This document shows positions 1 through 7,421 of a stretch of 64,000 nt of DNA, piece after piece (position 1 is the stretch's first letter; every line of letters begins with the position of its first letter). Below the pieces are notes generated by a model. It was given only the letters and a program-made list of their open reading frames with translations. It ran no database searches and was not told the DNA's origin. Origin of the DNA: Shewanella sp. SNU WT4. GTDB taxonomy: Bacteria; Pseudomonadota; Gammaproteobacteria; Enterobacterales; Shewanellaceae. The stretch lies in the NCBI RefSeq assembly GCF_006494715.1, contig NZ_CP041151.1, positions 992,001-1,056,000 on the forward strand. Reading direction: 5' to 3'. Position numbers and translations under genes: made by a program.

Positions 1-345
1 GAATTTACGGGCTGCTTTAGCCACTAAATTCTGTCTTGTCATGCTGTTCATAATGGTTTTCAAATTAGCGCATTCTCCATCTTCCGCGAGGTCGACTTGA
101 ATACGCCGAGCGCCAGAGCGTTCCTTGCTCTGGACAAAAAAAGCTTTGATTTGCTCATCACGGCTGTGCTGTTTGAGCAAGCGTGTACTCGGCTCTTTGC
201 TTGATTTTCGCCAGGCATAATACCCACTTCGCGTCACGCCAAGCACTGTCGCCATTGGCTTTAGGCGAAACTGGTGCTGGTGTTCGAGCATAAATTCGAA
301 TCGTTCTACTTTTGATTCTTCCCGAAGTAGGTGGCCGCCTTTTTT
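1..345 (-). CDS. IS3-family transposase OrfB (catalytic part), partial
   Basis: This is the reading frame -1 relative to orfA, open from the A6G slip site to the window edge (about 115 codons visible). It encodes an orfB-like N-terminus: a short region around MLEHQHQFRLKP, the segment VLGVTRSGYYAWRK typical of the HTH_21 domain, and the SGARRI segment that precedes the catalytic core. The rve integrase core with its DDE residues would lie beyond position 1. In IS3 elements this frame is normally made as an OrfAB fusion by -1 frameshifting, so no independent start is chosen. Confidence 0.8.
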
Positions 346-596
346 AGAATGGCTAAATCCTCAGCTTGGTCGGCTAACTGGCGTTTTAACTTGGCAACTT
401 CAGCAGCAAGCTCGGCTTCGCGCTGGCTAGTTGTCGATTTCTTCTCAATGGCAGAGCGCCAGTTATAAAGTTGTGATTCGTAGATTTTGAGCTGCCTAGC
501 GGCTTCAGCAACACCGACACGTTCGGCTAACTTCAGGGCTTCAGCTTTAAATTCAGCCGTGTGGGTCTTGCGGGTCTTTTTGGTTGTCATATTCAC
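306..596 (-). CDS. IS3-family transposase OrfA (HTH_Tnp_1)
   Basis: A 96-residue protein with the helix-turn-helix of IS3 OrfA proteins (HTAEFKAEALKLAERVGVAE then QLYNWR, about residues 12 to 48), followed by a charged leucine-heptad coiled coil (about residues 55 to 87) used for multimerisation. It ends just past the A6G slip site, so its C-terminus is replaced by OrfB in the fusion transposase. It binds the element's inverted repeats. Intact in this window. Confidence 0.9.
   Translation of the reverse strand: MNMTTKKTRKTHTAEFKAEALKLAERVGVAEAARQLKIYESQLYNWRSAIEKKSTTSQREAELAAEVAKLKRQLADQAEDLAILKKAATYFGKNQK
339..345 (-). other. Candidate programmed -1 frameshift site (A6G)
   Basis: The minus strand reads CTAAAAAAGGC near the end of orfA. 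A-AAA-AAG is the slip heptamer typical of IS3-family elements, and it lies exactly where the orfA and orfB frames overlap. Confidence 0.75.
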
Positions 597-846
597 CTCG
601 TTAAGTCATTTTACTCACTTAGCGCGGTGTCCAAAAGTATTGGATCAGATCACAATGTATTAATTAAATTAAGTTGGAAACAGTCGCTGAATTGATAATT
701 GAAAAACGATCGTTGCTGGTTTTATTACAGATAGGGGGACAGATGAAGAGTTCCACAGCATTCATGGGTGAGCCGTGGTGCCAATCTTCTGTATTATGCA
801 TGCGACTTAGAAGTGCTTGTTGCGGCACCATATAAAAATATTCGTT

Positions 847-868
847 AAAAGCACCGTGTGGTGCTTTT
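847..868 (-). terminator. Rho-independent terminator, probably bidirectional
   Basis: AAAAGCACC and GGTGCTTTT form a perfect 9-bp stem with a GTGT loop, with A runs on one side and T runs on the other. It lies about 55 bp past the stop of the minus-strand methyltransferase gene. The rest of the 653 to 922 gap shows nothing I recognise. Confidence 0.7.
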
Positions 869-922
869 CGATTTAGTGCATCGAACTGATACTCAGTGAA
901 TAAGTTTAATTGAGTATATTAT

Positions 923-2071
923 TTAGATAGCAAGATCTAATTCTAAATTTTCAAGCTTAGGGCACTCATTTGTGGTGCTGCTCTTATCAATTCTATCGAG
1001 AACTACTCGAGCAACGACTTCAGCAAGTTTACATGGTACTGCGTTACCAATTTGACTAAATACTTTAGACTGAGGGCCTAAAAAATTATAGCTTTCGGGG
1101 AACGTTTGCAAAATTGCGGCTTCATCAATCGTTAATCGCCTTAATCGCGGTGGTACTTGCTTATATTCAGGATCCTGATTACCTGCTATTAGATTGCGGT
1201 GGTATTCTTCAACCCAAGATTCTTTGTCATCGTACAAGTGATCTTCATCAATAATTGGTGTTCTGTTCCCCCCCATACTTGCAGGAAGTGTACTTGACCA
1301 AGCGTCAGGGTTTAATGGTCTGCCCTGACCATTAAATAGCATTCCTGCATACGGAGATTTTCTTAGAACAGGATTAGTGGCTAATGTAATCTTTGCTTTT
1401 GTTAAATTTGGGTTTGTTGTCGTGCCTGCGCGACCTAAATGTAAGATTGCCTCTCTAAGTGAAACTGCCTCTACTCTATAATTATTGAAAGCTGACATTT
1501 CGACCGTGGGTAATCCGACTTTAGTACCTATGAAAAACACACGCTCTCGAGATTGAGGTACCCCGAATTCCTTCGCATTTAGAATGTTCATGGTAACGTT
1601 ATAGCCAGCTTTATTCATTCGTCTAAATATTTCTTCGCGAACAGCTTCAAATTTAGCTAACGAACCTAGTGCTTTAACATTCTCCATGATAAAAGCCTTA
1701 GGCTTTACTCGTTCAACAACTGAGCAGTATGAAAATACCAGTTTTGAGCGGGGATCATCTTTATCCATCTTTCCTGCAACAGAAAATCCTTGGCATGGAG
1801 GGCCACCTACAACAAGATCGACACCTTCGTAAGCTACCAATTTTTCGAAATTTGTCTCATCATTAATATCACCTTCGATTAAGGTAGTGTCAGGATGGTT
1901 ATGACGATATGTATTTGATGCATGTGGGTCTAGTTCTGATGCAGCGACAACAGTAAAGCCAGCGCTAACAACGCCAACATCCATTCCACCTGCACCTGCA
2001 AACATTGAAATTGCTGTTGGCACGTTCTCTCCAAAATATTGGATTTTCGAATATTTCATAAATGGTAGCAT
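923..2071 (-). CDS. DNA (cytosine-5-)-methyltransferase of a type II R-M system
   Basis: The protein transfers methyl groups from S-adenosylmethionine to C5 of cytosine, protecting host DNA from the endonuclease encoded at 2802 to 3890. Motif I (FAGAGGMD, about residues 24 to 31), motif IV with the catalytic cysteine (GGPPCQGFS, Cys about 93), motif VI (ENV, about 130), motif VIII (QSRERVFFIG) and motif X (IGNAVPCKLA) appear in canonical order. At about 382 residues it is of normal length. A longer TTG start at 2113 would overlap the divergent regulator gene, so ATG 2071 is chosen; ATG 2059 is an alternative. The first codons after 2059 contain one of the two 23-bp inverted repeats, which suggests transcriptional control by the neighbouring XRE proteins. 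The variable region between motifs VIII and X sets specificity, which cannot be read by eye. Confidence 0.95.
   Translation of the reverse strand: MLPFMKYSKIQYFGENVPTAISMFAGAGGMDVGVVSAGFTVVAASELDPHASNTYRHNHPDTTLIEGDINDETNFEKLVAYEGVDLVVGGPPCQGFSVAGKMDKDDPRSKLVFSYCSVVERVKPKAFIMENVKALGSLAKFEAVREEIFRRMNKAGYNVTMNILNAKEFGVPQSRERVFFIGTKVGLPTVEMSAFNNYRVEAVSLREAILHLGRAGTTTNPNLTKAKITLATNPVLRKSPYAGMLFNGQGRPLNPDAWSSTLPASMGGNRTPIIDEDHLYDDKESWVEEYHRNLIAGNQDPEYKQVPPRLRRLTIDEAAILQTFPESYNFLGPQSKVFSQIGNAVPCKLAEVVARVVLDRIDKSSTTNECPKLENLELDLAI
2034..2056. promoter_or_regulatory. Candidate operator 1 of the R-M regulators
   Basis: AAATATT, 9 bases, AATATTT: a perfect 7-bp inverted repeat. It overlaps the 5' codons of the methyltransferase and the likely -35 area of the divergent regulator at 2084. 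The same arms and spacing recur at 2476 to 2498. Operator function is inferred. Confidence 0.55.
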
Positions 2072-2083
2072 AATATTTAGATT

Positions 2084-2365
2084 ATGAGTAGAACAAAGAC
2101 TATTTACAATCAAGATTACTGTTCTTTTATACAGTGCCTGTGTGAGGAACGTAAGCGGCTGGGGCTATCTCAGATTGAGGTTGCACAGCAGCTTGGAATG
2201 ACTCAGTCCGAAGTATCAAAGATAGAGACAGCCGAAAGGCGAGTTGATGTTTTTGAGTTAAAGCAGCTTTTAAAAGTCTACCGGGTTCAACACAATGAAA
2301 GGTTGAAGCATTTCGTAGTTGTTTTTTTAGGATTAGATCTGAATGAGCAAAATTTTAATAAATGA
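2084..2365 (+). CDS. XRE-family HTH regulator, controller-like protein of the R-M system
   Basis: A 93-residue protein consisting mainly of one helix-turn-helix domain of the HTH_3/XRE type (about residues 15 to 70, with GLSQIEVAQQLGMTQSEVSK as the DNA-binding core). Such small proteins next to type II R-M genes are usually controller (C) proteins that delay the endonuclease and repress themselves or the methyltransferase. It is divergent from the methyltransferase. No ribosome-binding site precedes the ATG, and a TAATAT hexamer at 2071 to 2076 would start transcription almost at the ATG, which suggests a leaderless mRNA, a known habit of C genes. Operator-like repeats flank it on both sides. 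The controller role is inferred from context. Confidence 0.85.
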   Translation: MSRTKTIYNQDYCSFIQCLCEERKRLGLSQIEVAQQLGMTQSEVSKIETAERRVDVFELKQLLKVYRVQHNERLKHFVVVFLGLDLNEQNFNK

Positions 2366-2475
2366 GCAGACGATTGGACTTTGAAGCCAGCACTTTGAAA
2401 GGCCACACCCATACCAACAAAGCTACGGCTGTTTTTTACTTTGAACCGGAATGATACCTCCTTTATTTTAATTAT

Positions 2476-2498
2476 AAATATTCGATTTTGGAATATTT
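2476..2498. promoter_or_regulatory. Candidate operator 2 of the R-M regulators
   Basis: AAATATT, 9 bases, AATATTT, identical in arms and spacing to the site at 2034 to 2056. It overlaps TTGGAA (2488 to 2493), which with TCTAAT (2511 to 2516, 17-bp spacing) would make a sigma-70 promoter for the second regulator and endonuclease. Promoter and operator roles are inferred. Confidence 0.5.
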
Positions 2499-2560
2499 TA
2501 GAGCTTAGTATCTAATCGACTTCTATTACAGTTTTTGCAATCGCTATCGATACTTACGAA

Positions 2561-2860
2561 ATGCAGCCTCATAGAACATCTACCATTCATGATTCCAGAT
2601 ACCGCAGAATTATTGATCTTTTAACACAAGCTCGAAAAGAGAAGGGTCTTCCACTGCTAGAGCTTGTTCAAAAGTTAGGGTTTACACAACCTGACATTTC
2701 AAAGATTGAAACGAAGGTAAACATCATTGAATTTTTAGGTTTTCTTGAGGTTATATCTGGTAAAGGCAGTGACTTCGTAAACCAAACATGGAAGAAAATC
2801 AATGAGTGTCGCAGTCAATTCAAGTCAAGCGAATATTGTTCTCAGGTCAGCAATTACTGA
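2561..2860 (+). CDS. Second XRE-family HTH protein, overlapping the endonuclease gene
   Basis: A 99-residue protein with an XRE helix-turn-helix (about residues 14 to 55, core GLPLLELVQKLGFTQPDISK). Compared with the regulator at 2084, the segment after the recognition helix is shorter by about three residues (SKIETKVNIIEF against SKIETAERRVDVFEL), so the domain may be damaged or simply divergent. Its last 59 bases overlap the start of the endonuclease gene in another frame, which points to translational coupling. No clear ribosome-binding site is seen before the ATG. It may be a C protein or a co-regulator; which of the two XRE proteins controls the cassette is unknown. Confidence 0.75.
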   Translation: MQPHRTSTIHDSRYRRIIDLLTQARKEKGLPLLELVQKLGFTQPDISKIETKVNIIEFLGFLEVISGKGSDFVNQTWKKINECRSQFKSSEYCSQVSNY

Positions 2861-3890
2861 TGTAACCCAAAATAGTTGGGTACCAAATAGCCTCCAATCG
2901 AAACAAATTGAGGATGTCATTCTTGGGACGCATCTTACATATCGTTATATATTAACAACAGGATTAATTGCGAAGGCAACCAATGAGAGTTGTAATGCTG
3001 TAACTCTACAAGCTGGTTCAAGTCTTCAAGGGGCTTATGATGCACGTTCGATTTGTCATGGTGTTTTGGTACCGATAGAGCGAGAGTTGCTTGGAGGAAG
3101 GCTAGGTGAGTCCAATGAACCTTTCTTGAATAAGCCAGCTCGTTATCCAGAGCTTTCGACTTCAAACGCAGTAAGAAGAGGGAATGATGCTCGATTACTA
3201 GAAACGACCATCAGTGTATTGAGTAGTCTTACTTCTTCAGAACATGCCTATCAGTGTTTAAAAGATTGTGTTTACTACATATTTCAGCGCAAATCTCGAA
3301 ACTTGTCTGATTATCTAACCTCAAACGATTCTTCATTACAACAGACTTCTTTAATTCGCTTTGCTGATGAACTGCTAAGTCAGTCTTTTGAGGGGGAAAC
3401 GTGTGCTCTTCTCGTTGGTGCTACATACAATGCCATGGGGCTTGCTCAGTCTAGAAATTTTGATGTAAAGGTTCATAAAGTGAATCAAGCTGGATCGTCA
3501 TCTAAAGAAGTGTCGGATGTTGATGTATATGAAAATGGAATATTAATCCATACTATCGAAGTTAAAGACAAAACATTCACACTAGAAGATGTTCAGCACG
3601 CTATTAATAAGGCTGTTATGTCAGGAAGTAAGTCTCTAGTCTTTGCTGTTGGGCCAAGAGGGTCACTACAGGGGAGTAGTTGGGCAGAGTTGACCCAATG
3701 GTGGAGTCAACGAGGTGTTAACTTGTACTTCGTTAATGTTTTAGAACATTTTGTTTCGACCTTATCAAGCGTTCCAAGCATAGATATTCGTTCGGTTCTA
3801 GAGGTGATTAATTATCATGCGGATCAGTCTAAGATTAAAGATGATACATTTGAACATTTGGTGCAATGTTCAAAGGCTGTAATGTCTTAG
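2802..3890 (+). CDS. Type II restriction endonuclease, probably SacI family
   Basis: A 362-residue protein placed as the nuclease partner of the divergent cytosine methyltransferase. A PD-(D/E)XK active site is visible: D239/D241 in SDVDVYENG, then E253-V-K255 in IHTIEVKDK, with a hydrophobic strand before the EVK. The N-terminal half contains AYDARSICHG and SNEPFLNKPARYPEL, which I recall from the SacI-like endonuclease family (recognising GAGCTC), but this was not checked. GGAAG about 10 bases before ATG 2802 is a suitable ribosome-binding site, and the start overlaps the upstream regulator by 59 bases. The gene is intact. GAGCTC does occur in the window (for example near 17725 and 40826), as expected if those sites are methylated or the system is recent. 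Confidence 0.75.
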   Translation: MSVAVNSSQANIVLRSAITDVTQNSWVPNSLQSKQIEDVILGTHLTYRYILTTGLIAKATNESCNAVTLQAGSSLQGAYDARSICHGVLVPIERELLGGRLGESNEPFLNKPARYPELSTSNAVRRGNDARLLETTISVLSSLTSSEHAYQCLKDCVYYIFQRKSRNLSDYLTSNDSSLQQTSLIRFADELLSQSFEGETCALLVGATYNAMGLAQSRNFDVKVHKVNQAGSSSKEVSDVDVYENGILIHTIEVKDKTFTLEDVQHAINKAVMSGSKSLVFAVGPRGSLQGSSWAELTQWWSQRGVNLYFVNVLEHFVSTLSSVPSIDIRSVLEVINYHADQSKIKDDTFEHLVQCSKAVMS

Positions 3891-3951
3891 GTATAGGGAT
3901 GAATCGTTGCCGCTTGAACTAATTGAAAGTTAAAGCGGCTTACTTGTTAGT

Positions 3952-4802
3952 TCAGGTATCTTCCAGAGTAAGCTTAATGCTATCAGCAATGTCAGAGACG
4001 ATATGCTTGGTGGCTATCAAAAACAACAACATTTCAACGTGGTATGGCTCAGGCTGCCCATATACTTCCTTTGAAAGTACTTTCATTAAAGAACAGTATT
4101 CAAAATATGCTGTTTTGTGGCTTTTTATACTTACATTTTTATTTGATAAGTTGAATATGGTCATTAAGTCAAATTTAGCTAATTCTGCGTTACGCCCTGA
4201 TGGTTGTGGGTATAAATTGGTTGCATTGGTATGTTTGAATAACAACCAGTTTAAACTGTAAATTACCCTAGAATCATAGATGGCATATTCATTGTGATTC
4301 ACAAAGGATGCTACCTTTGAAATAGAAGATATTACGGAAAACGTAGGTCGTGTTAATTTGCAAGCTTTTAGCTCTGAATCCAACTTTTGAAGTAATGAAT
4401 CATTGCGCTCATTTGATTTAAAAGAGCGTATCCCCCCCCCCAACTTTGAATGATCCAGTATTTACTCTCTAAAGAATCGTCCGTTGGTATGTAATCTTTA
4501 TAATGGTGTTTAAGATATATGTTTCGTTCATATTGGTTTGAAAGGTTATCAGGGAAAATTAAAGGACAATTCTCTGGGATGTCCCAGTCAAAATATTTGG
4601 TTAACGGGTATGCTTGAGCTAGTGTTTTTAGAATTCTTGTAAGGTTTTCCAATCTTAGTATCTCCACTTTAATCACGGAAGTCGTCGGCAGACACATTGA
4701 CACGCAAAGTGTTGGCGATGTTCCAGAGCTGTTTTTGTTATTCTTGTTGGTGGTCACGAACCATGATGTGCCTATGGTTAGGTTATGACGTTTTTTGCCC
4801 AT
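3952..4802 (-). pseudogene. Unrecognised gene split by a G10 tract (frameshift or phase-variable)
   Basis: Two minus-strand frames join at a run of ten G: the upstream frame (4802 down, N-terminal part, start possibly ATG 4697) ends out of frame just after SWGGG, and the downstream frame continues as GGIRSFKSNERND to a stop at 3952. With 11 or 8 G the frames fuse into one protein of up to about 283 residues. The downstream part has the segment EYAIYDSRVIYSLNWLL, a type of motif I associate with uncharacterised accessory-region proteins, but I do not recognise the family. The gene lies beside an R-M cassette and converges on it. The opposite-strand frame in the same stretch looks like a shadow. 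Whether the gene is dead, phase-variable or mis-sequenced cannot be told from one sequence. Confidence 0.55.
4432..4441. repeat. Homopolymer of ten C (G10 on the coding strand)
   Basis: An uninterrupted run of ten C inside a coding region, by far the longest G/C homopolymer noticed in the window. Such tracts slip during replication and switch genes on and off in many bacteria. Confidence 0.9.
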
Positions 4803-4919
4803 ATTTTACCCAAAATCTAGGTTTTTGTCTTTGAACACCACATATAATCACAGTGCTAAAAATATTTTGGGGCAGACAGTTAGAGAGGGCTAGAGAGCTG
4901 TTCAGTTTGAGGTAGGATA

Positions 4920-4929
4920 GAAGGTTTTG
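4920..4929. repeat. Left target-site duplication of the ISAs1-family element
   Basis: GAAGGTTTTG directly precedes the left terminal repeat (CAGGG...) and recurs exactly at 8570 to 8579 after the right one. Ten bases fits ISAs1-family insertion. Confidence 0.85.
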
Positions 4930-4938
4930 CAGGGTGAG

Positions 4939-4944
4939 ATCGTG
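4939..4944. repeat. Left target-site duplication of the IS21-family element
   Basis: ATCGTG precedes the element and is repeated at 7339 to 7344 directly after it. These six bases belong to the ISAs1 left terminal repeat. Confidence 0.8.
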
Positions 4945-5037
4945 TATTGCGCGACAATTACCCTGACCGGTTCAGCGACAATTAGAATGGCCGGTTGATC
5001 TGATACATTCTGGACAAAGATTCTAAGGGAGTTCTTT

Positions 5038-6540
5038 GTGCCAGGTCATCGAATTACAGATCAACAAATAAGGCTATTTATGTCTAAACGAAAAGATCAC
5101 CTTCAAGTTACTGCGGCGAGCAAAGCTGGCATTTCGGAACGCTCTGCAAGACGAATTGAATCCGGCCAGCGACAATTAGGCCCATCAAAACCTCGAAACT
5201 ACCGTACTCGTACCGACCCCCTAGAACTTGTATGGGACCCCGTCGTTTTACCACTCCTACAACTTTCTGACACTATTACTCCTGTTGGCGTGTTTGATTA
5301 TCTTTGCGAAGAATATTCAGATGTTTTCGCTGTAACGCTAAGGCGAACCCTTGAGCGACGTATTCAAAAATGGCGACAGATAAATGGCCAAGATAAAGAG
5401 GTTATTTTTCGCCAAGTTAAAGAATTCGGTCAGTTGGGGATCATGGATTTCACTTGGGCGGATTTCATTGTCACGATTAGAGGAACAACTCTTAAGCATC
5501 GATTTTTTAACTATCGATTACCTGCAAGTGGTTGGAGTTACGTTCAAGTCGTATACGGCGGAGAAAGCTTCGTAGCTGTTGCTACAGGCTTACAAAATGC
5601 CTTTGAACAATCAAATGGTGTTCCACAGGAAGTCAGAACGGATAGCTTGAGCGCTGCTTATAAAAACCATTCCAACGAAACATTATTTACTGAACGATTT
5701 TCAGAATTATCGATTCATTATGGTTTCAAACCTTCTAAAAATAACACCGGCATTGCCCATGAAAATGGTGCCATTGAAAGCGCCAACAATCATCTAAAAA
5801 ACCAAATCCGACAAGCTTTGGCTATTCGAGGTTCAAGTGACTTTGATAGCATTGACGAGTATGAAACATTTATTGATGACGTCGTCCAAAGACGTAATCG
5901 CCGTATTATGGCACTTCTCATCGATGAGCAACGACAATTACAACCCTTACCTAAATTTGAAAGTGTTAATTACGAAATTTACCCAGTAAAAGTATCGAGC
6001 ACCAGTACGTTTCAGTTAAAACGAGTGACTTATTCAGTACCATCCAGACTCGTCGGTGCAACATTGCGCGTGCATCTTTTCGATAAAAAATTAGATATCT
6101 ATTGCCATGGAGTGCACACCGCCACGCTCACTCGCGTACATACGTCAGCAAATAATCGCGGTCATCAAATTAATTATCGTCACTTAATCGGTGCACTAGT
6201 GAAAAAACCTCGAGCATTCAGGGGGTGCCAATGGCGAGACCAATTGCTTCCAAATGAAGACTATCGCCAAATATGGAAGAATGTCGATGCTCTACTAAGT
6301 GCTGATGAAGCAAGTCTTTATATGGTTAGGTTACTCAATATCGCCAGTAAATCAGATCGTGAAGAAGCGGTAGGAAGATTCGTTCTCGAAGGGATAAACC
6401 TAGGGCAACGGCCAAACATAGTTGACTGTGAAGAACGTTTTTTAAAAGACGAAGAGTGGGAATTTAACCCTAAAGTACAACAACATAGCTTAGCGTCTTA
6501 TCAGCAAATTCTTGACGAGGTGAATGAATATGTCAGTTGA
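5038..6540 (+). CDS. istA: IS21-family transposase IstA
   Basis: The 500-residue transposase catalyses strand cleavage and joining of the IS21 element. An N-terminal helix-turn-helix (about residues 18 to 45, with SERSARRIESGQRQLG) precedes a DDE integrase core: D137 in MDFTWADF, D202 in RTDSLSAAYKN and E247 in NGAIESANNH. The rest is the C-terminal beta domain and tail seen in IstA proteins. Translation starts at GTG 5038, and the end overlaps istB by 17 bases, as usual for this pair. All key residues are present, so it should be active. Confidence 0.95.
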   Translation: MPGHRITDQQIRLFMSKRKDHLQVTAASKAGISERSARRIESGQRQLGPSKPRNYRTRTDPLELVWDPVVLPLLQLSDTITPVGVFDYLCEEYSDVFAVTLRRTLERRIQKWRQINGQDKEVIFRQVKEFGQLGIMDFTWADFIVTIRGTTLKHRFFNYRLPASGWSYVQVVYGGESFVAVATGLQNAFEQSNGVPQEVRTDSLSAAYKNHSNETLFTERFSELSIHYGFKPSKNNTGIAHENGAIESANNHLKNQIRQALAIRGSSDFDSIDEYETFIDDVVQRRNRRIMALLIDEQRQLQPLPKFESVNYEIYPVKVSSTSTFQLKRVTYSVPSRLVGATLRVHLFDKKLDIYCHGVHTATLTRVHTSANNRGHQINYRHLIGALVKKPRAFRGCQWRDQLLPNEDYRQIWKNVDALLSADEASLYMVRLLNIASKSDREEAVGRFVLEGINLGQRPNIVDCEERFLKDEEWEFNPKVQQHSLASYQQILDEVNEYVS

Positions 6541-7276
6541 AACGTTGCCTATTATTCTCAAAGAGCTTCGGCTAGTGAGCTTACTTCCACATTGGCAACC
6601 GTTGGCTGAGAAAGCACGAGAGCAGCATTGGCCGGTGGAGCGTTACTTAGCTGAATTATGCCAATTAGAACTCAGTTGCAGAGAACAAAAGCGATTGCAC
6701 CGAGGCTTAAAAGAAGCAACGTTACCAATAGGTAAATATCTTGATACCTATGATTTTAGCGAGGTTGAAGGCTTATCCAAGAAGCAAGTCTGGCATTTAG
6801 CCGATAATGCTGAGTGGTTGAAAACAGGAGATAATATCTTGCTGTTCGGTGCCAGTGGTTTAGGTAAAACACATATTGCCGCTGGACTTGGTTATCGTCT
6901 TGTAGAGCAAGGGCATAGAGTTAAATTTATGAGTGCGAGCCTACTTGTGCAGCACCTGCAAAAAGCGAAAGAAGAGCTGAGATTGCCAGAAGCCCTAGTC
7001 AAATTGGACAGATTTGCAGTGTTAATCTTAGACGATCTAGGCTACGTGCAAAAAAGTACAGAAGAAACTAGCGTCTTGTTCGAGCTTATCGCGCATCGTT
7101 ATGAAAGATATAGCCTAATAATAACCTCAAACCAATCATTCGAAGATTGGGATAAGTTATTCAGTGACACCGTGATGACCGTAGCTGCAATCGATAGGCT
7201 GATCCACCACGCGAAAATTTTGCAATGCAAAGGAGAAAGCTACAGGCGAAAAGAAGCCCAAAACAAACTAAATTAA
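6524..7276 (+). CDS. istB: IS21-family helper ATPase IstB
   Basis: A 250-residue AAA+ ATPase related to DnaC that forms oligomers on target DNA and stimulates IstA. The Walker A motif GASGLGKTH lies near residues 109 to 117 and Walker B VLILDDLG near 166 to 173, and the sensor-type TSNQSF follows at about residue 200. Length and order match the family. It is translationally coupled to istA through a 17-base overlap. Confidence 0.95.
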   Translation: MNMSVETLPIILKELRLVSLLPHWQPLAEKAREQHWPVERYLAELCQLELSCREQKRLHRGLKEATLPIGKYLDTYDFSEVEGLSKKQVWHLADNAEWLKTGDNILLFGASGLGKTHIAAGLGYRLVEQGHRVKFMSASLLVQHLQKAKEELRLPEALVKLDRFAVLILDDLGYVQKSTEETSVLFELIAHRYERYSLIITSNQSFEDWDKLFSDTVMTVAAIDRLIHHAKILQCKGESYRRKEAQNKLN

Positions 7277-7338
7277 ACCGAGTCTCAACCGGCCAAGTTA
7301 ATTGTCGCTGGATCGGCCAAGCTAATTGACGCGCTATA

Positions 7339-7344
7339 ATCGTG
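7339..7344. repeat. Right target-site duplication of the IS21-family element
   Basis: Second copy of ATCGTG, directly after the right end of the IS21 element; after it the ISAs1 sequence resumes. Confidence 0.8.
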
Positions 7345-7421
7345 AACATTTTGTTAAAAAACTAAGATTTGACCTTCAAAGCACGTTGTGATCTTATACT
7401 CCCTTTTACGGGGTGCTCACC

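Larger units (their letters stand above)
1..652 (-). mobile_element. IS3-family insertion sequence, left-truncated by window start
   Basis: The block carries the two-frame transposase layout of IS3 elements on the minus strand: orfA followed by orfB in the -1 frame with an A6G slip site between them. The outer end lies at about 652, where the minus strand begins TGATCTGATCC and continues into TGGACA, close to the usual IS3 terminal sequence. The other end and any target duplication lie outside the window. Confidence 0.85.
4945..7338 (+). mobile_element. IS21-family insertion sequence, complete
   Basis: The element is 2,394 bp, flanked by the 6-bp duplication ATCGTG. Its ends are imperfect inverted repeats: TATTGCGCGACAATTACC at left, TATAGCGCGTCAATTAGC on the opposite strand at right (19 of 24 bases match over the first 24). 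A second internal copy (GCGACAATTA then TGGCCGGTTGA) follows in each end, the multiple terminal repeats typical of IS21. It encodes istA and istB with overlapping frames. Confidence 0.9.

Noticed and set aside
2935..3165. Minus-strand ORF of 76 codons inside the endonuclease gene
   Set aside because: Entirely within a well-supported gene on the other strand; no motif and no ribosome-binding site.
3923..4261. Plus-strand ORF of 112 codons opposite the downstream half of the G10 gene
   Set aside because: It lacks a ribosome-binding site and a recognisable pattern, and the minus-strand frame joins sensibly with its upstream half; treated as a shadow.
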